A DNA stretch of 64,000 nucleotides from Thermococcus sp. MAR1 (GTDB taxonomy: Archaea > Methanobacteriota_B > Thermococci > Thermococcales > Thermococcaceae): the NCBI RefSeq assembly GCF_012027305.1, contig NZ_SNUF01000001.1, forward strand, positions 1,302,001 through 1,366,000, in the 5' to 3' direction. The position numbers were made by a program, and so were the translations under genes. Below are positions 33,362 to 42,833 of the stretch, piece after piece (position 1 is the first letter of the stretch; each line of letters opens with the position of its first letter). Under the pieces are notes generated by a model. That model was not told the DNA's origin. It did not search any database and was given only the letters and a program-made list of their open reading frames with translations.

Positions 33362-35868
33362 TTTTTGGTAAAGACGAGGAGAGGTACGAGAAGATAAAGC
33401 TCCGAGTTGCTGAGGCTTTGAAGAGAGACGTTGGAAGGGGAATAGTCCGCTTCGACCGAAAGTACCAGAAGCAGCTCGGCGTTGAACCCGGAGACATCGT
33501 CGAGTTGATTGGGGAGAGAACCACCGCCGCGATAGTCGCGAATCCCCATCCCGACGACCGCGGACTGGACATCATTAGGATGGACGGATACATCAGAAGG
33601 AACGCAGGGGTGAGCATAGGGGATTATATCACCGTCTCCAAGGCAGAGGTTCAAGAGGCGAAAAAGGTAGTTCTCGCTCCCGCCCAGAAGGGAGTTTTCA
33701 TCCAGATACCCGGCGATATGGTCAAGGGGAACCTCCTGGGGAGGCCCGTTCTGAAGGGAGACTTAATAGTGGCGAGTAGCAGGAGCGAAACCTACTACGG
33801 TGGCTCACCCTTCGACGAACTGCTCAGGGGTCTCTTCGAGACCATGCCCATCGGCTTTGGAGAGCTCAAGTTCGTCGTCGTGAACACAGTTCCAAGGGGC
33901 ATAGTCCAGATAACCTATAACACCGAGGTTGAAGTCCTCCCGCAAGCCGTTGAGGTGCGTGAGGAGGCCATTCCTGAAGTAACTTACGAGGACATCGGCG
34001 GCTTAAGCGATGCGATTCAGAAGATACGCGAGATGGTCGAGCTTCCGCTCAAGCACCCGGAGCTCTTCGAGCGCCTTGGCATTGAGCCGCCGAAGGGTGT
34101 TCTCCTCTACGGTCCACCCGGAACGGGTAAAACGCTCCTGGCTAAGGCAGTGGCCAACGAGGCCAACGCTCACTTCATAGCCATCAACGGGCCCGAGATA
34201 ATGAGCAAGTTCTACGGTGAGAGCGAGGAGCGTTTGAGGGAGATATTCAAGGACGCCGAGGAGAACGCACCGAGCATCATCTTCATAGACGAGATCGACG
34301 CGATAGCTCCAAAGAGGGAGGAGGTCGTCGGAGAGGTTGAGAAGAGAGTCGTCAGCCAGCTGCTCACGCTCATGGACGGCCTGAAGGGCAGGGGCAAGGT
34401 CATAGTCATCGCCGCCACCAACAGACCCGATGCCCTTGACCCTGCATTAAGAAGACCGGGCAGGTTCGACAGGGAGATCGAGGTCGGTGTTCCGGACAAG
34501 AAGGGCAGGAAGGAGATACTCCAGATACACACCAGGGGAATGCCCCTTGAACCGGACTACGACAAGGCCACCGTCCTCAGGGTTCTCAAAGAGCTAATGA
34601 AGAGGGAAACCTTTGAGAGGGCGAAACTGGAAAGGCTCATCGAGAGGGTTGAGGCCGCGAAGAGCGATGAGGAGGTCAAGGAGGCCCTTAAGAGCGAGAG
34701 CGAGGTCTATCCGGAGGTCAGAAGCAGATTGGTGGACAGGATGCTTGAGGAGATAGCCGAGAAAACGCACGGCTTTGTTGGCGCTGACCTTGCGGCCCTG
34801 GCAAGAGAAGCGGCAATGGTCGTCCTCAGGAGGCTCATCAACGAGGGCAAGATAAGTCCCGAGCAGGAGAGGATCCCTCCGGAGGTTCTTCAGCAGCTAC
34901 GCGTTAGAAAGGCCGACTTCTACGAGGCCCTCAAGATGGTCGAGCCTTCCGCTCTGAGAGAGGTGCTCCTTGAGGTTCCGAACGTCCGCTGGAACGACAT
35001 AGGCGGACTGGAGGAGGTCAAGGAGGAGCTGAAAGAGGCAGTGGAGTGGCCGCTAAAGTATCCGAAGGCCTTCCAGAGGCTCGGAATAGAGCCGCCGAGG
35101 GGAGTTCTCCTCTACGGCCCGCCAGGAACCGGCAAGACTCTACTGGCAAAGGCGGTCGCAACAGAGAGCGAGGCCAACTTCATCGGCATCCGCGGGCCTG
35201 AGGTGCTGAGCAAGTGGGTCGGTGAGAGCGAGAAACGCGTGAGGGAGATATTCCGCAAAGCCCGCCAGGCGGCGCCAACGGTCATATTCATCGACGAGAT
35301 AGACGCCATCGCTCCGGCCAGGGGAAGCGACATGAGCAGGGTCACCGACAGGCTCATCAACCAGCTCTTGACAGAGATGGACGGCATAGAGCGCAACAGC
35401 GGCGTGGTCGTCATTGCCGCAACCAACAGGCCCGACATACTCGACCCAGCTTTGCTGAGACCTGGGCGCTTTGACAGGCTGATACTCGTCCCAGCTCCGG
35501 ACGAGAAGGCCAGACTGGAGATACTCAAGGTCCACACGAAGCGCGTCCCCCTGGCTAGCGATGTTAACCTCCGCGAGCTGGCGAAGAAGACGGAAGGCTA
35601 CTCCGGGGCCGACATAGAAGCCCTCGTGAGGGAGGCAGCACTGCTGGCGATGCGCAGGATAATGGCCGAACTTCCATCGGAGATCGTCGAGGAGGAGAGC
35701 GAGGAGTTCCTTGAGAAACTCAGGGTTTCAAAGAGGGACTTTGAGGAGGCCCTCAAGAAGGTCAAGCCGAGCATAACCCCATACATGCTCGACTACTACA
35801 GGAACTTTGAGGAGAGCAGAAAGTCGAGGGTCGAGAAGAGGGGAGGGCCGGACTACTACACCTTCTGA
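33358..35868 (+). CDS. cdc48: CDC48/VAT-type AAA+ ATPase (copy 1)
   Basis: A double-ring AAA+ unfoldase of 836 residues that feeds substrates to proteolysis or disassembles complexes. The N domain (about 1-205, double-psi barrel plus four-stranded barrel) is followed by D1 (GPPGTGKT 252-259, IIFIDEIDA) and D2 (GPPGTGKT 587-594, VIFIDEIDA). Between HTRGMPLEP and THGFVGADL in D1 there is a charged helical insert of about 55 residues that ordinary CDC48 lacks. The C terminus ends GGPDYYTF. It is translationally coupled to the RNase H-like gene. It shares near-identical DNA tracts with the copy at 51499. Confidence 0.96.
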   Translation: MIFGKDEERYEKIKLRVAEALKRDVGRGIVRFDRKYQKQLGVEPGDIVELIGERTTAAIVANPHPDDRGLDIIRMDGYIRRNAGVSIGDYITVSKAEVQEAKKVVLAPAQKGVFIQIPGDMVKGNLLGRPVLKGDLIVASSRSETYYGGSPFDELLRGLFETMPIGFGELKFVVVNTVPRGIVQITYNTEVEVLPQAVEVREEAIPEVTYEDIGGLSDAIQKIREMVELPLKHPELFERLGIEPPKGVLLYGPPGTGKTLLAKAVANEANAHFIAINGPEIMSKFYGESEERLREIFKDAEENAPSIIFIDEIDAIAPKREEVVGEVEKRVVSQLLTLMDGLKGRGKVIVIAATNRPDALDPALRRPGRFDREIEVGVPDKKGRKEILQIHTRGMPLEPDYDKATVLRVLKELMKRETFERAKLERLIERVEAAKSDEEVKEALKSESEVYPEVRSRLVDRMLEEIAEKTHGFVGADLAALAREAAMVVLRRLINEGKISPEQERIPPEVLQQLRVRKADFYEALKMVEPSALREVLLEVPNVRWNDIGGLEEVKEELKEAVEWPLKYPKAFQRLGIEPPRGVLLYGPPGTGKTLLAKAVATESEANFIGIRGPEVLSKWVGESEKRVREIFRKARQAAPTVIFIDEIDAIAPARGSDMSRVTDRLINQLLTEMDGIERNSGVVVIAATNRPDILDPALLRPGRFDRLILVPAPDEKARLEILKVHTKRVPLASDVNLRELAKKTEGYSGADIEALVREAALLAMRRIMAELPSEIVEEESEEFLEKLRVSKRDFEEALKKVKPSITPYMLDYYRNFEESRKSRVEKRGGPDYYTF

Positions 35869-35943
35869 TTTCTTTTCCCTTTGGAAAAAGTTTTATACGT
35901 TGGTGCCCAAGAACTTACACGATTAAACCGAGGGGTGGCGAAA

Positions 35944-36270
35944 ATGGTCAAGATAATAGCCTCCAAGCTTAGGGACGTGGAGCTGATAACAGACACGGGT
36001 ATAAGGCTCGGCTGGGTCTATGACCTCAGCTTCGATGAGGAAACGGGTGATATTCTCGTGATAGTTGCCGAGCCGGATGAAGACCTCGATACGAGCGAGT
36101 TTGTCACCGATCACGAGGGTCTTCTCCTCATCCCGATCAGCGCGGTTAAGAGCATAGGCGAGGTAATCATAATAGACTCCAACAAGCTCGCCGTTAAGTC
36201 CAAGCTCAGAAGGGTCGGGGCGATAAAGAGGAAGCTCACGGAGGAGGAGTCAGGAACCCTTGGGGAGTGA
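35944..36270 (+). CDS. PRC-barrel domain protein
   Basis: A 108-residue archaeal PRC-barrel protein; the beta-rich pattern VKIIASKLRDVELITDTG, LGWVYDLSFDEETG and LLLIPISAVKSIGEVIII is typical. In eukaryotes and bacteria PRC barrels bind RNA-processing or photosynthetic partners; archaeal single-domain forms are of unknown role. ATG at 35944 has GGGGTGG 6-7 nt upstream, and GTTTTATACG (35889-35898) is the TATA box, so the longer upstream frame is not used. Confidence 0.83.
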   Translation: MVKIIASKLRDVELITDTGIRLGWVYDLSFDEETGDILVIVAEPDEDLDTSEFVTDHEGLLLIPISAVKSIGEVIIIDSNKLAVKSKLRRVGAIKRKLTEEESGTLGE

Positions 36271-36279
36271 TCCCTTCTT

Positions 36280-36987
36280 TTAATACCCTTCGTAGAGCCT
36301 CATGGCCAAGAACCTCGGAAGTCCGGCTTCTACTATCTTCTCCGCGGCAGAATCAACATCGTATTCCACCCGGTGGAACTCAACGTTGTCAGGGGGCTCT
36401 TTTTCGGTATCGATCAGCGCATATGCAGCCCTCCAGTCCCCGTCCCTGGGCTGGCCGACACCGCCGGGGTTTATTATTCTCCTGCCATCTATCACCCTCA
36501 GCATGGGCACATGGGTGTGGCCGACCAGGAGGTCATCCTGTCTGACGTAGCTCAAAACGGCACGAAACTCACCCTCCGGGAGCCAGGGGAAGAGGTACTC
36601 GTCCAGCGGCGCCCTCGGCGAGCCGTGGATGAGGAGATGGCTCCTACCGGTATCGTCCGTAAAGAGCTGCCTTACCGGCAGCCTCCTGAGGAACTCAAGG
36701 TTCTCCACGCTCATAACTCGCTGGTGCCACCTCACTGCCTGCCTCGCGTAGGGATTGAACCCCCACTCGGCGCCGAATGCAATAGCGTTGTCGTGGTTGC
36801 CACGGACGCAGAGGAAGGTTCTTTTCTCCATTTGCCGCCTTAAGAACTCTACGACCTCGTTTGGACTGGCTCCATATCCGACCAGGTCCCCCATGCATAG
36901 AATTGCGTCGGCGCGCCTCACCTCTCTCCAGGCGGCCTTCAAAGCTTCAAGGTTCGAGTGGATGTCGGAGATGAGGGCGATGAGCAT
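36280..36987 (-). CDS. calcineurin-like metallophosphoesterase
   Basis: A 235-residue phosphoesterase with ISDIHSNLEAL (6-16; Asp8, His10), GDLVGYGASP (33-42), RGNHDNA and LIHGSPR, then GHTHVP: the complete two-metal site of the family that includes YfcE/MJ0936-type phosphodiesterases. The substrate is unknown. ATG at 36987 places the metal Asp at residue 8 as in relatives and follows GGGGGGTC. Confidence 0.88.
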   Translation of the reverse strand: MLIALISDIHSNLEALKAAWREVRRADAILCMGDLVGYGASPNEVVEFLRRQMEKRTFLCVRGNHDNAIAFGAEWGFNPYARQAVRWHQRVMSVENLEFLRRLPVRQLFTDDTGRSHLLIHGSPRAPLDEYLFPWLPEGEFRAVLSYVRQDDLLVGHTHVPMLRVIDGRRIINPGGVGQPRDGDWRAAYALIDTEKEPPDNVEFHRVEYDVDSAAEKIVEAGLPRFLAMRLYEGY

Positions 36988-37080
36988 ATGACCCCCCATA
37001 GTTATCTGAGAAGTGAACGTTAAAAACACTTGCCGGGGAACCATACGGCAAACCGGAGAATTGGAAAAAAGGGGAGGAAA

Positions 37081-38475
37081 TCACTCCCTCCTCTGTCTGG
37101 CCTTCCACCTGCTCCAGCGGTAGAGCGCGGCTAAGGCCTTTATGGCCCTCTCCGGCTCCGGATAGGCCGGAATTCCTTCCTCGTTGAGCATGTCTATTGC
37201 CTCTTTGGCCTCTATGCCACCGACGATGGCAACGACGAGGGGCTTCTTCCTGCCGCTCTCATTGTACTCGTGTATGACTATCTTGGCCAGGTCGCGCGGG
37301 TCTAGCACAGCGGTCTGGCAGTAGAGCACTGCTATGGCGTGCATGTTCGGGTTGGCGAGGGCGTCTCTGACGGCACCCTCGTAGCTCTCGGCACCGGCCA
37401 TACCGGTGAGGTCAACCGGGTTCTTGTAGGAGCCGAAGGGCGGCATGTGGTTGGCGAAGACCTTCAGCTCATCGAGGTCATCGTAGAGGTGTAGCCCCTC
37501 CTCCTCAGCTGCATCGGTGGCCATAACTCCGATTCCGCCGCCGTTGGTGAGTATGACGAGGTTTTCTCCAGCGGGCTCCGGAAGATTGCTGAGCGTTCTC
37601 GCCCAGTCGAAGGCCTCGCCGATGGTAAGGGCCCTGAGAACGCCGCTCTGCTTGAAGGCGGCCTCGTATATCTTGTCGGCACCGGCGAGTGAGCCAGTGT
37701 GAGAAGCTGCGGCCTTGGCCCCGCGCTCGCTCCTTCCAGCCTTGATGATGATTATCGGCTTCTCCTTGCTGACCTCCTTGGCGACCTCCATGAAGCGCCT
37801 TCCGTCCTTCACGCCTTCCATGTAGATGAGAATTGCCTTGGTGTTGTCGTCCTCCTTAAAGAACTCAAGCAGATCAGCATCGTCGATGTCGCTCTTGTTT
37901 CCGACGCTGACCACTGCCGAAAGGCCGACCTTCTCAAGTATCGTCCAGCCCATGAGGGCTATTCCGAGCGCTCCGCTCTGGCTGATGAGGGCAAGGCTGC
38001 CAGGCATGACGTCCGTCGGGCCGAAGGTGGCGTTCATCTTGGCAGGCGTGTAGACGACACCGAAGATGTTCGGACCGAGGATTCTCATACCGTACTTGTG
38101 CGCTATCTCAACTATCTGCCTCTCGACCTTCTTGCCCTCCTCGCCGAGCTCGCCGAAGCCCGAGCTGATTATCGGGAGGACCTTAACGCCCCTCTTTCCG
38201 GCCTCCTCGACGACCTGCGGGACGAATTTGGCCGGAACGACGATGACGGCCATGTCAACCTCGTCCGGAACGTCGAGGATGCTCTTGTAGGACTTGAACT
38301 TCTTCCCGTTTATCTCTATCTCGACGCCTTTGATGTTAACGGGGTATATCTTCCCCTCGTAGCCATACTCCACGAGATTCTTCATGACTGCGTACCCTAT
38401 CTTGCCAGGCTTCTCAGAAGCGCCGATGACGGCGATGCTCCTGGGTCTGAAGAGAGCCTCCAAGTTTCCGTCCAT
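37081..38475 (-). CDS. ADP-forming acetyl/acyl-CoA synthetase, alpha subunit
   Basis: Makes ATP from acyl-CoA, ADP and phosphate, the main energy-conserving step of peptide and sugar fermentation in Thermococcales. The 464-residue alpha subunit has an N-terminal CoA-binding Rossmann domain (PRSIAVIGASEKPGKIGY, about 12-29), a ligase-like domain and the phosphorylated active-site His in AASHTGSLAG. A separately encoded beta subunit is required and is not in the window. Several isozymes exist; substrate range cannot be set from the sequence. ATG at 38475 follows GGTGATTGAG, and GGTTATAACC (38521-38531 region) is the TATA box. Confidence 0.94.
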   Translation of the reverse strand: MDGNLEALFRPRSIAVIGASEKPGKIGYAVMKNLVEYGYEGKIYPVNIKGVEIEINGKKFKSYKSILDVPDEVDMAVIVVPAKFVPQVVEEAGKRGVKVLPIISSGFGELGEEGKKVERQIVEIAHKYGMRILGPNIFGVVYTPAKMNATFGPTDVMPGSLALISQSGALGIALMGWTILEKVGLSAVVSVGNKSDIDDADLLEFFKEDDNTKAILIYMEGVKDGRRFMEVAKEVSKEKPIIIIKAGRSERGAKAAASHTGSLAGADKIYEAAFKQSGVLRALTIGEAFDWARTLSNLPEPAGENLVILTNGGGIGVMATDAAEEEGLHLYDDLDELKVFANHMPPFGSYKNPVDLTGMAGAESYEGAVRDALANPNMHAIAVLYCQTAVLDPRDLAKIVIHEYNESGRKKPLVVAIVGGIEAKEAIDMLNEEGIPAYPEPERAIKALAALYRWSRWKARQRRE

Positions 38476-38507
38476 CTCAATCACCTCTCGATGAAAGTTA
38501 CAGTTTC

Positions 38508-38613
38508 ACGTCCGTAAAATGGGTTATAACCTTTCCCTTCTCGTTTTGACGATAGGAAAATCGACGGACGTTAAAAAACCGAAGGTTGGGCACCGTTTAT
38601 TCAGAACGGACGT
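38508..38613. promoter_or_regulatory. three ACGGACGT boxes in the acyl-CoA synthetase/psiE gap
   Basis: ACGGACGT occurs at 38508-38515 (minus strand), 38564-38571 and 38606-38613, the last two continuing as GTTAAAA and GTTGAAACG. They lie around the TATA boxes of two divergent genes. The same octamer is present at 23577-23584 after the asparagine synthetase-like gene. Confidence 0.4.
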
Positions 38614-38669
38614 TGAAACGTCGAAACCCTTTTAGACAATGAGGGTAAACCTAAAGGGCAGGTGAGTTC

Positions 38670-39140
38670 ATGAGGGAAAACCCCACCCAGATAGAGAGGA
38701 AGATGCTTAGATGGCTGGGAATGCTCTTTGACCTGGTTGTCATGGCCCTCGGAACAATAACGATGCTCTACGTCGTCTGGATGATATACAAGCTCGCAGT
38801 AATGTCCCTCCAGCATTTCAGCCCGGAGGAGGCGCTCCACGGCATAGTGCTCATCCTGATATTCCTCGAGATGTTTGAGATAATAACCCTCTACGTCATC
38901 TACCATCACGTCCCCATGAAAAACGTCGTCGAGATCGGGGTTCTCGTCATTGTAAAGGAACTTATAGTGGCCATAGACCTGACGACCCTTGGATGGCAGA
39001 TGCTCCTGGGAATGGCGGTTCTGATAGCGGTGATGGGCTGGGTCTACACCAGGGAAAGGATGCGTGAGGACGCCCACAAGCAGTTCCTCCTCGAGCATGG
39101 AATTAAAGATACTGAGGGGAGACTCCGGGGGAAAGACTGA
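38670..39140 (+). CDS. psiE: PsiE-family membrane protein
   Basis: A 156-residue protein with four membrane segments (about 20-45, 60-80, 88-108, 112-130) and charged ends, matching the phosphate-starvation-inducible PsiE family. Function of the family is unknown even in bacteria. GGTGA precedes the ATG. It diverges from the acyl-CoA synthetase gene. Confidence 0.82.
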   Translation: MRENPTQIERKMLRWLGMLFDLVVMALGTITMLYVVWMIYKLAVMSLQHFSPEEALHGIVLILIFLEMFEIITLYVIYHHVPMKNVVEIGVLVIVKELIVAIDLTTLGWQMLLGMAVLIAVMGWVYTRERMREDAHKQFLLEHGIKDTEGRLRGKD

Positions 39141-39188
39141 GGCAAAGGCTAAATATTCTCCCTCCTACCTTTCTTTCAGGTGATGGAT

Positions 39189-40214
39189 ATGGGCGTACAG
39201 ATAGGCGAGCTCATTCCGAGGAAGGAGATAGAGCTGGAGAACCTGTACGGCAGGAAAGTTGCTATAGACGCTTTCAACGCCATCTATCAGTTCCTCTCGA
39301 CCATAAGACAGCGCGATGGGACGCCGCTCATGGACTCCCGCGGAAGGATAACCTCCCATCTGAGCGGCCTCTTCTACAGGAATATCAACCTCATGGAGGC
39401 TGGGATAAAGCCCGCCTACGTTTTCGACGGAAAGCCGCCGGAGTTCAAAAAGAGAGAGATAGAAAAGCGCCGGGAGGCGAGGGAAGAGGCGGAGGAGAAG
39501 TGGTATGAGGCCCTGGAGCGCGGCGACCTTGAGGAGGCCAAGAAGTACGCGATGCGTGCAACCAGGGTCAACGAGCAACTGATAAACGACGCCAAGAGGC
39601 TCCTTGAGCTGATGGGAATTCCCGTAGTTCAGGCGCCGAGCGAGGGTGAGGCCCAGGCCGCCTACATGGCCGCCAGAAAGAAGGTCTATGCATCGGCCAG
39701 CCAGGACTACGACTCACTTCTCTTTGGGACCCCAAGGCTGGTGAGGAACGTCACGATAACCGGCCGGAGAAAGCTCCCAGGGAAGAACGTCTACGTTGAG
39801 GTCAGACCCGAGCTCATAGTCCTGGAGGAAGCTCTTAAAGAACTGGGCATAGACAGGGAAAAGCTCATCGAAATGGCCATACTGGTCGGCACGGACTACA
39901 ACCCCGGCGGGATAAAGGGAATCGGCCCGAAAAAGGCTCTGACCATAGTCAAGCGCAGCAAAGACCCGCTGAAGAAGTACAACAAGGACAGTGAAGTTGA
40001 CCTCTACGCGATAAAGGAGTTCTTCTTGAACCCGCCGGTCACGGACGAGTACGAGCTCAAGTGGCGCGAACCGGACGAGGAGGGAATCCTCAAATTCCTC
40101 TGCGACGAGCACGACTTCAGCGAGGAACGCGTTAAGAACGGACTTGAGAGGCTGAAAAAAGCGGTAAAGGCGGGAAAGCAGGCGACACTGGAAAGCTGGT
40201 TCGGGAAGCGCTGA
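39189..40214 (+). CDS. fen: flap endonuclease FEN-1
   Basis: Removes RNA-primer flaps in Okazaki-fragment maturation and acts in repair. The 341-residue protein has the N region with Asp27 (VAIDAFN), YVFDGKPP, the I-region EGEAQAAYM with two Glu, SQDYDSLL with two Asp, and [18 protein letters not shown] with the H3TH motif. The last residues QATLESWF are a PIP box for PCNA. ATG at 39189 (MGVQIGEL) is the family start and has AGGTG upstream. Confidence 0.97.
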   Translation: MGVQIGELIPRKEIELENLYGRKVAIDAFNAIYQFLSTIRQRDGTPLMDSRGRITSHLSGLFYRNINLMEAGIKPAYVFDGKPPEFKKREIEKRREAREEAEEKWYEALERGDLEEAKKYAMRATRVNEQLINDAKRLLELMGIPVVQAPSEGEAQAAYMAARKKVYASASQDYDSLLFGTPRLVRNVTITGRRKLPGKNVYVEVRPELIVLEEALKELGIDREKLIEMAILVGTDYNPGGIKGIGPKKALTIVKRSKDPLKKYNKDSEVDLYAIKEFFLNPPVTDEYELKWREPDEEGILKFLCDEHDFSEERVKNGLERLKKAVKAGKQATLESWFGKR

Positions 40215-40229
40215 CCCTTTTTCTTTTCC

Positions 40230-41129
40230 TCAGACAGGGATCTTCAGGTTGAGCTTGTCCACGAGCTCTTTGTACCTGTTCCTGACGGTGACCTCGGTGA
40301 CGCGCGCTACCTCCGCCACCTCGCGCTGGGTTCTCTTCTCGTCCTCCAGCAGGCCAGCGATGTAGAGAGCGGCCGCGACCAGACCTGCAGGGCTCTTTCC
40401 ACTAGTCAGTCCTTTCTCGTACGCCTCGTCAAGAATCTTAACTGCCCTTCTCCTCACCTTCTCGCTCAGGCCGAGCTCGTCGGCGAACTTGTTGACGTAG
40501 TCGGTCGGTTTAACGAAGAGTTTCTTCGGTGTGAGGTTAAGGTTCCTTGCTATGAAGCGGAAGCTCCTTCCTATCTCCTTCTTGTCAACGCGCGATATGT
40601 CGGCTATCTCGTCGAGGGTCCTCGGAACCTTGAGAAGCCTGCAGGCTGCGTAAACACAGGCGGCAATAACGCTCTCAATGGAACGGCCCCTTATGAGGCC
40701 CTTTCTAACTGCCTCACGGTAGAGCCTTGCGGCTTCTTCCTCGACGTGCCTCGGGAGCTTCAGCTGGGAGGCGATTCTATCCAGCTCGCTCAAGGCGAAG
40801 GCAAGGTTACGCTCGGCGGCATCGCTGACCCTCAAGCGGGACTGCCACTTTCTAAGTCTGTACATCTTCTCACGCATCAAACCGGAAAGGTTCCTGTCGA
40901 TGCCGATGTCGGTTGAGAGGCCCTTATCGTGAAGGAGAATGCTCTCAGGAGCACCAACGCGCGCCCTCTTCTCCCTCTGGCTCGCGTCAAAGGCGCGCCA
41001 CTCGGGGCCCATATCTATGACGTTCTCCTCAATAACGTAACCGCAAACCTTACAGACAACCTCTCCCCTACCCGGGTCGTAGATGAACTCCGTTGAGCCA
41101 CAAACCGGGCAGACCCTACGCTTGCTCAC
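40230..41129 (-). CDS. tfb: transcription initiation factor B (TFB)
   Basis: Archaeal TFIIB homologue that recruits RNA polymerase to TBP-TATA. The 299-residue protein has the N-terminal zinc ribbon (Cys7, Cys10, Cys26, Cys29), the B-reader region (PEWRAFDASQREKRARVG) and two cyclin repeats with an HTH near RTQREVAEVARVTEVTVRNR. The start is GTG with GGGGGTG ahead. Thermococci usually have two TFBs; adjacency to fen resembles the tfb1 position in T. kodakarensis, as I recall. Confidence 0.95.
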   Translation of the reverse strand: MSKRRVCPVCGSTEFIYDPGRGEVVCKVCGYVIEENVIDMGPEWRAFDASQREKRARVGAPESILLHDKGLSTDIGIDRNLSGLMREKMYRLRKWQSRLRVSDAAERNLAFALSELDRIASQLKLPRHVEEEAARLYREAVRKGLIRGRSIESVIAACVYAACRLLKVPRTLDEIADISRVDKKEIGRSFRFIARNLNLTPKKLFVKPTDYVNKFADELGLSEKVRRRAVKILDEAYEKGLTSGKSPAGLVAAALYIAGLLEDEKRTQREVAEVARVTEVTVRNRYKELVDKLNLKIPV

Positions 41130-41167
41130 TCAAACACCCCCAACCGGCCGGCTATTTTATAAAGCCC

Positions 41168-41446
41168 TTATAAACCTTCTCCTTTTTTTACAACGTAGCG
41201 GAGTAACCAGGCAAGGTCCTCGCGCTTGAAGGTTATCCTCTCCAGAACCCGGACGTCCCAGTCGTCCTCAACTACGTTGGCATAGATCCAGAGGAAGACC
41301 GGATCCTCATCCGTCCCAACGTGGAGGTTCTTGTAAAGAACATCAACGGTTCCGTCTTTGTTCTTTTTCACCGAGACGGCCTTCCAGGTTTCGAGACTGA
41401 CCTCTCCCTTTTCGTCGAGTATTTTTATTATCTCCCTGGCGTCCAT
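41168..41446 (-). CDS. hypothetical protein, 92 aa
   Basis: Soluble alpha/beta protein I do not recognise. It starts with a short helix (DAREIIKILDEKG), followed by strands (VDVLYKNLHVG, VFLWIYANVVED) and ends REDLAWLLRYVVKKGEGL. It sits between PDCD5 and TFB in a string of information-processing genes, on the same strand and only 15 nt after PDCD5, so it is probably co-transcribed with the ribosomal genes. A TATA box for TFB overlaps its end. Confidence 0.65.
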   Translation of the reverse strand: MDAREIIKILDEKGEVSLETWKAVSVKKNKDGTVDVLYKNLHVGTDEDPVFLWIYANVVEDDWDVRVLERITFKREDLAWLLRYVVKKGEGL

Positions 41447-41461
41447 GGGAGCACCTTCTGA

Positions 41462-41800
41462 CTACCACTTGATCTTGAAGTCCCGCCTCGTTCTGGCGTC
41501 TATCTGCGCGAGTATCTTCTTCAGCTTGGCGTCGTCTATCGGCTCCCTTATCTGTCCGGCCTGGTAAAGCTGAACGAGAACCAGTTCAACCTGCCTCGCC
41601 AGTTCGGGGCGAACCAGCTTCACCCTACCGAGCCTCTCCCGGGCATCCTGCGTGAGAATTCTCCTCATTATGGCATCAAGCTGGGCCTCAAGCTCCATCT
41701 CCTGCCTCAAAGCTTCTTCCTGAGCCTTCTGCTGCTCAAGGTACTTCTTCTGCAGTTCCATGAGCTTCCGCTTCCTGATCTCCTCTATGTCCTCGGCCAT
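41462..41800 (-). CDS. PDCD5-family DNA-binding protein
   Basis: A 112-residue three-helix protein homologous to human PDCD5 and its archaeal relatives, found beside the S19e gene in most archaea. N-terminal helix EDIEEIRKRKLMELQKKYLE, here in part, is rich in Arg, Lys and Glu; the core DARERLGRVKLVRPELARQVE is the conserved bundle. It is described as DNA-binding; its archaeal role is unclear. Confidence 0.94.
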   Translation of the reverse strand: MAEDIEEIRKRKLMELQKKYLEQQKAQEEALRQEMELEAQLDAIMRRILTQDARERLGRVKLVRPELARQVELVLVQLYQAGQIREPIDDAKLKKILAQIDARTRRDFKIKW

Positions 41801-41903
41801 CCTCTCACCCCCATGCTAAGGTTAGACCTCCGGTTAAAAAGGTATTGGGTTTTGGGAACTGGAAAAGACCGGCAGAAATCAACAAGGGAAAGGGCCAGGG
41901 CCC

Positions 41904-42356
41904 TCAGTACTTCTTGAGCTCGGGGATCTGCCCCTCAAGCTCCTTCTTGAGCTCGGTGGCAATCTTGTCAAGGAAGCTCTGTCCCTGCGGGGTGACGATC
42001 CTGCCCTCACCCGGAACCTTCTGAACGAAGCCGGCAGCCTCAAGCTGCTGGAGGGCCTTCCTTATGATGCTCCCTCCTGCCTTGTAGAAGTGCTCCGGGG
42101 CGTGCCCGCGGTTCTTCCTGCCGCCGTACCAGGTCCTAAGGCGCTCGATTCCGACCGGACCGTCGATGTAGATCTTCCTGAAGATGCTGGCAACCCTGTA
42201 GTACCACCAGTCCTCCTGCTCAGGGATCCTCTCCTTGTGTCTTCCGGTCTTGACAAAGGGCGCCCACTCGGGCGGCTTTACAGCCTCGATCTCCTTGAGA
42301 GCCTTTGCAACCCTCTCAACGAGCAAATCACCGGGAACGTCGTAAACAGTCGCCAT
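41904..42356 (-). CDS. rps19e: 30S ribosomal protein S19e
   Basis: Small-subunit ribosomal protein, found in archaea and eukaryotes. The 150-residue protein starts [21 protein letters not shown] and contains [18 protein letters not shown] and the conserved [22 protein letters not shown] region in pieces ([13 protein letters not shown]). Its start lies 3 nt after the YhbY gene's stop, so the two are co-transcribed. Confidence 0.97.
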   Translation of the reverse strand: MATVYDVPGDLLVERVAKALKEIEAVKPPEWAPFVKTGRHKERIPEQEDWWYYRVASIFRKIYIDGPVGIERLRTWYGGRKNRGHAPEHFYKAGGSIIRKALQQLEAAGFVQKVPGEGRIVTPQGQSFLDKIATELKKELEGQIPELKKY

Positions 42357-42359
42357 CCT

Positions 42360-42776
42360 TCAATCCCTCCCCTTCTTGAATTTCCTCCTGAATTGAGCGA
42401 TATCGAGCCTGACTTTCTTAACGGGCTTCTCCTCCCGCTTTTCCTTCGAAAGCTCCTTTCTCTGGAGCTTCCTTAAATACTTTTCCCAACCTTCCCTCGG
42501 TTTGAACAATATAAACCTTTTGCCGCGAACCTCGATGAGTTCGCTGTCGGTAAGCTCAGCTACCTTCTCGGCAAGCTGACGCCTGTCAAGCTCAGTGCTT
42601 ATGAGCGCCCCCTTCCTTATCTCAACCTTCAGGATTCCGTCCTTCTCAAGCTGGGTGTTTATCTCTTCGATGACACCCTCATCCAGCCCTCTCTTACCTA
42701 TCCAGGCTCTCGGAGGGATGTCGTAGTATCTCGCCCTTATCGCTCTTCTCACCTTTCCGGGTAAGCGTTTCTCCAT
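42360..42776 (-). CDS. YhbY/CRM-domain RNA-binding protein
   Basis: A 138-residue protein with a CRM (YhbY-like) domain in the first 90 residues, having the GKRGLDEGVIEEIN-type loop (as WIGKRGLDEG) and LIEVRGKRFILF; the basic C-terminal tail (KEKREEKPVKKVRL) may bind rRNA. YhbY acts in ribosome maturation in bacteria; placement immediately before S19e fits. ATG at 42776 follows AGGTGAGAG. Confidence 0.87.
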   Translation of the reverse strand: MEKRLPGKVRRAIRARYYDIPPRAWIGKRGLDEGVIEEINTQLEKDGILKVEIRKGALISTELDRRQLAEKVAELTDSELIEVRGKRFILFKPREGWEKYLRKLQRKELSKEKREEKPVKKVRLDIAQFRRKFKKGRD

Positions 42777-42833
42777 CTCTCTCACCTCTTAGCTCTCGCG
42801 GTCAAGGGCTTTAAAAAGGTTGGCCTTTTAAAG

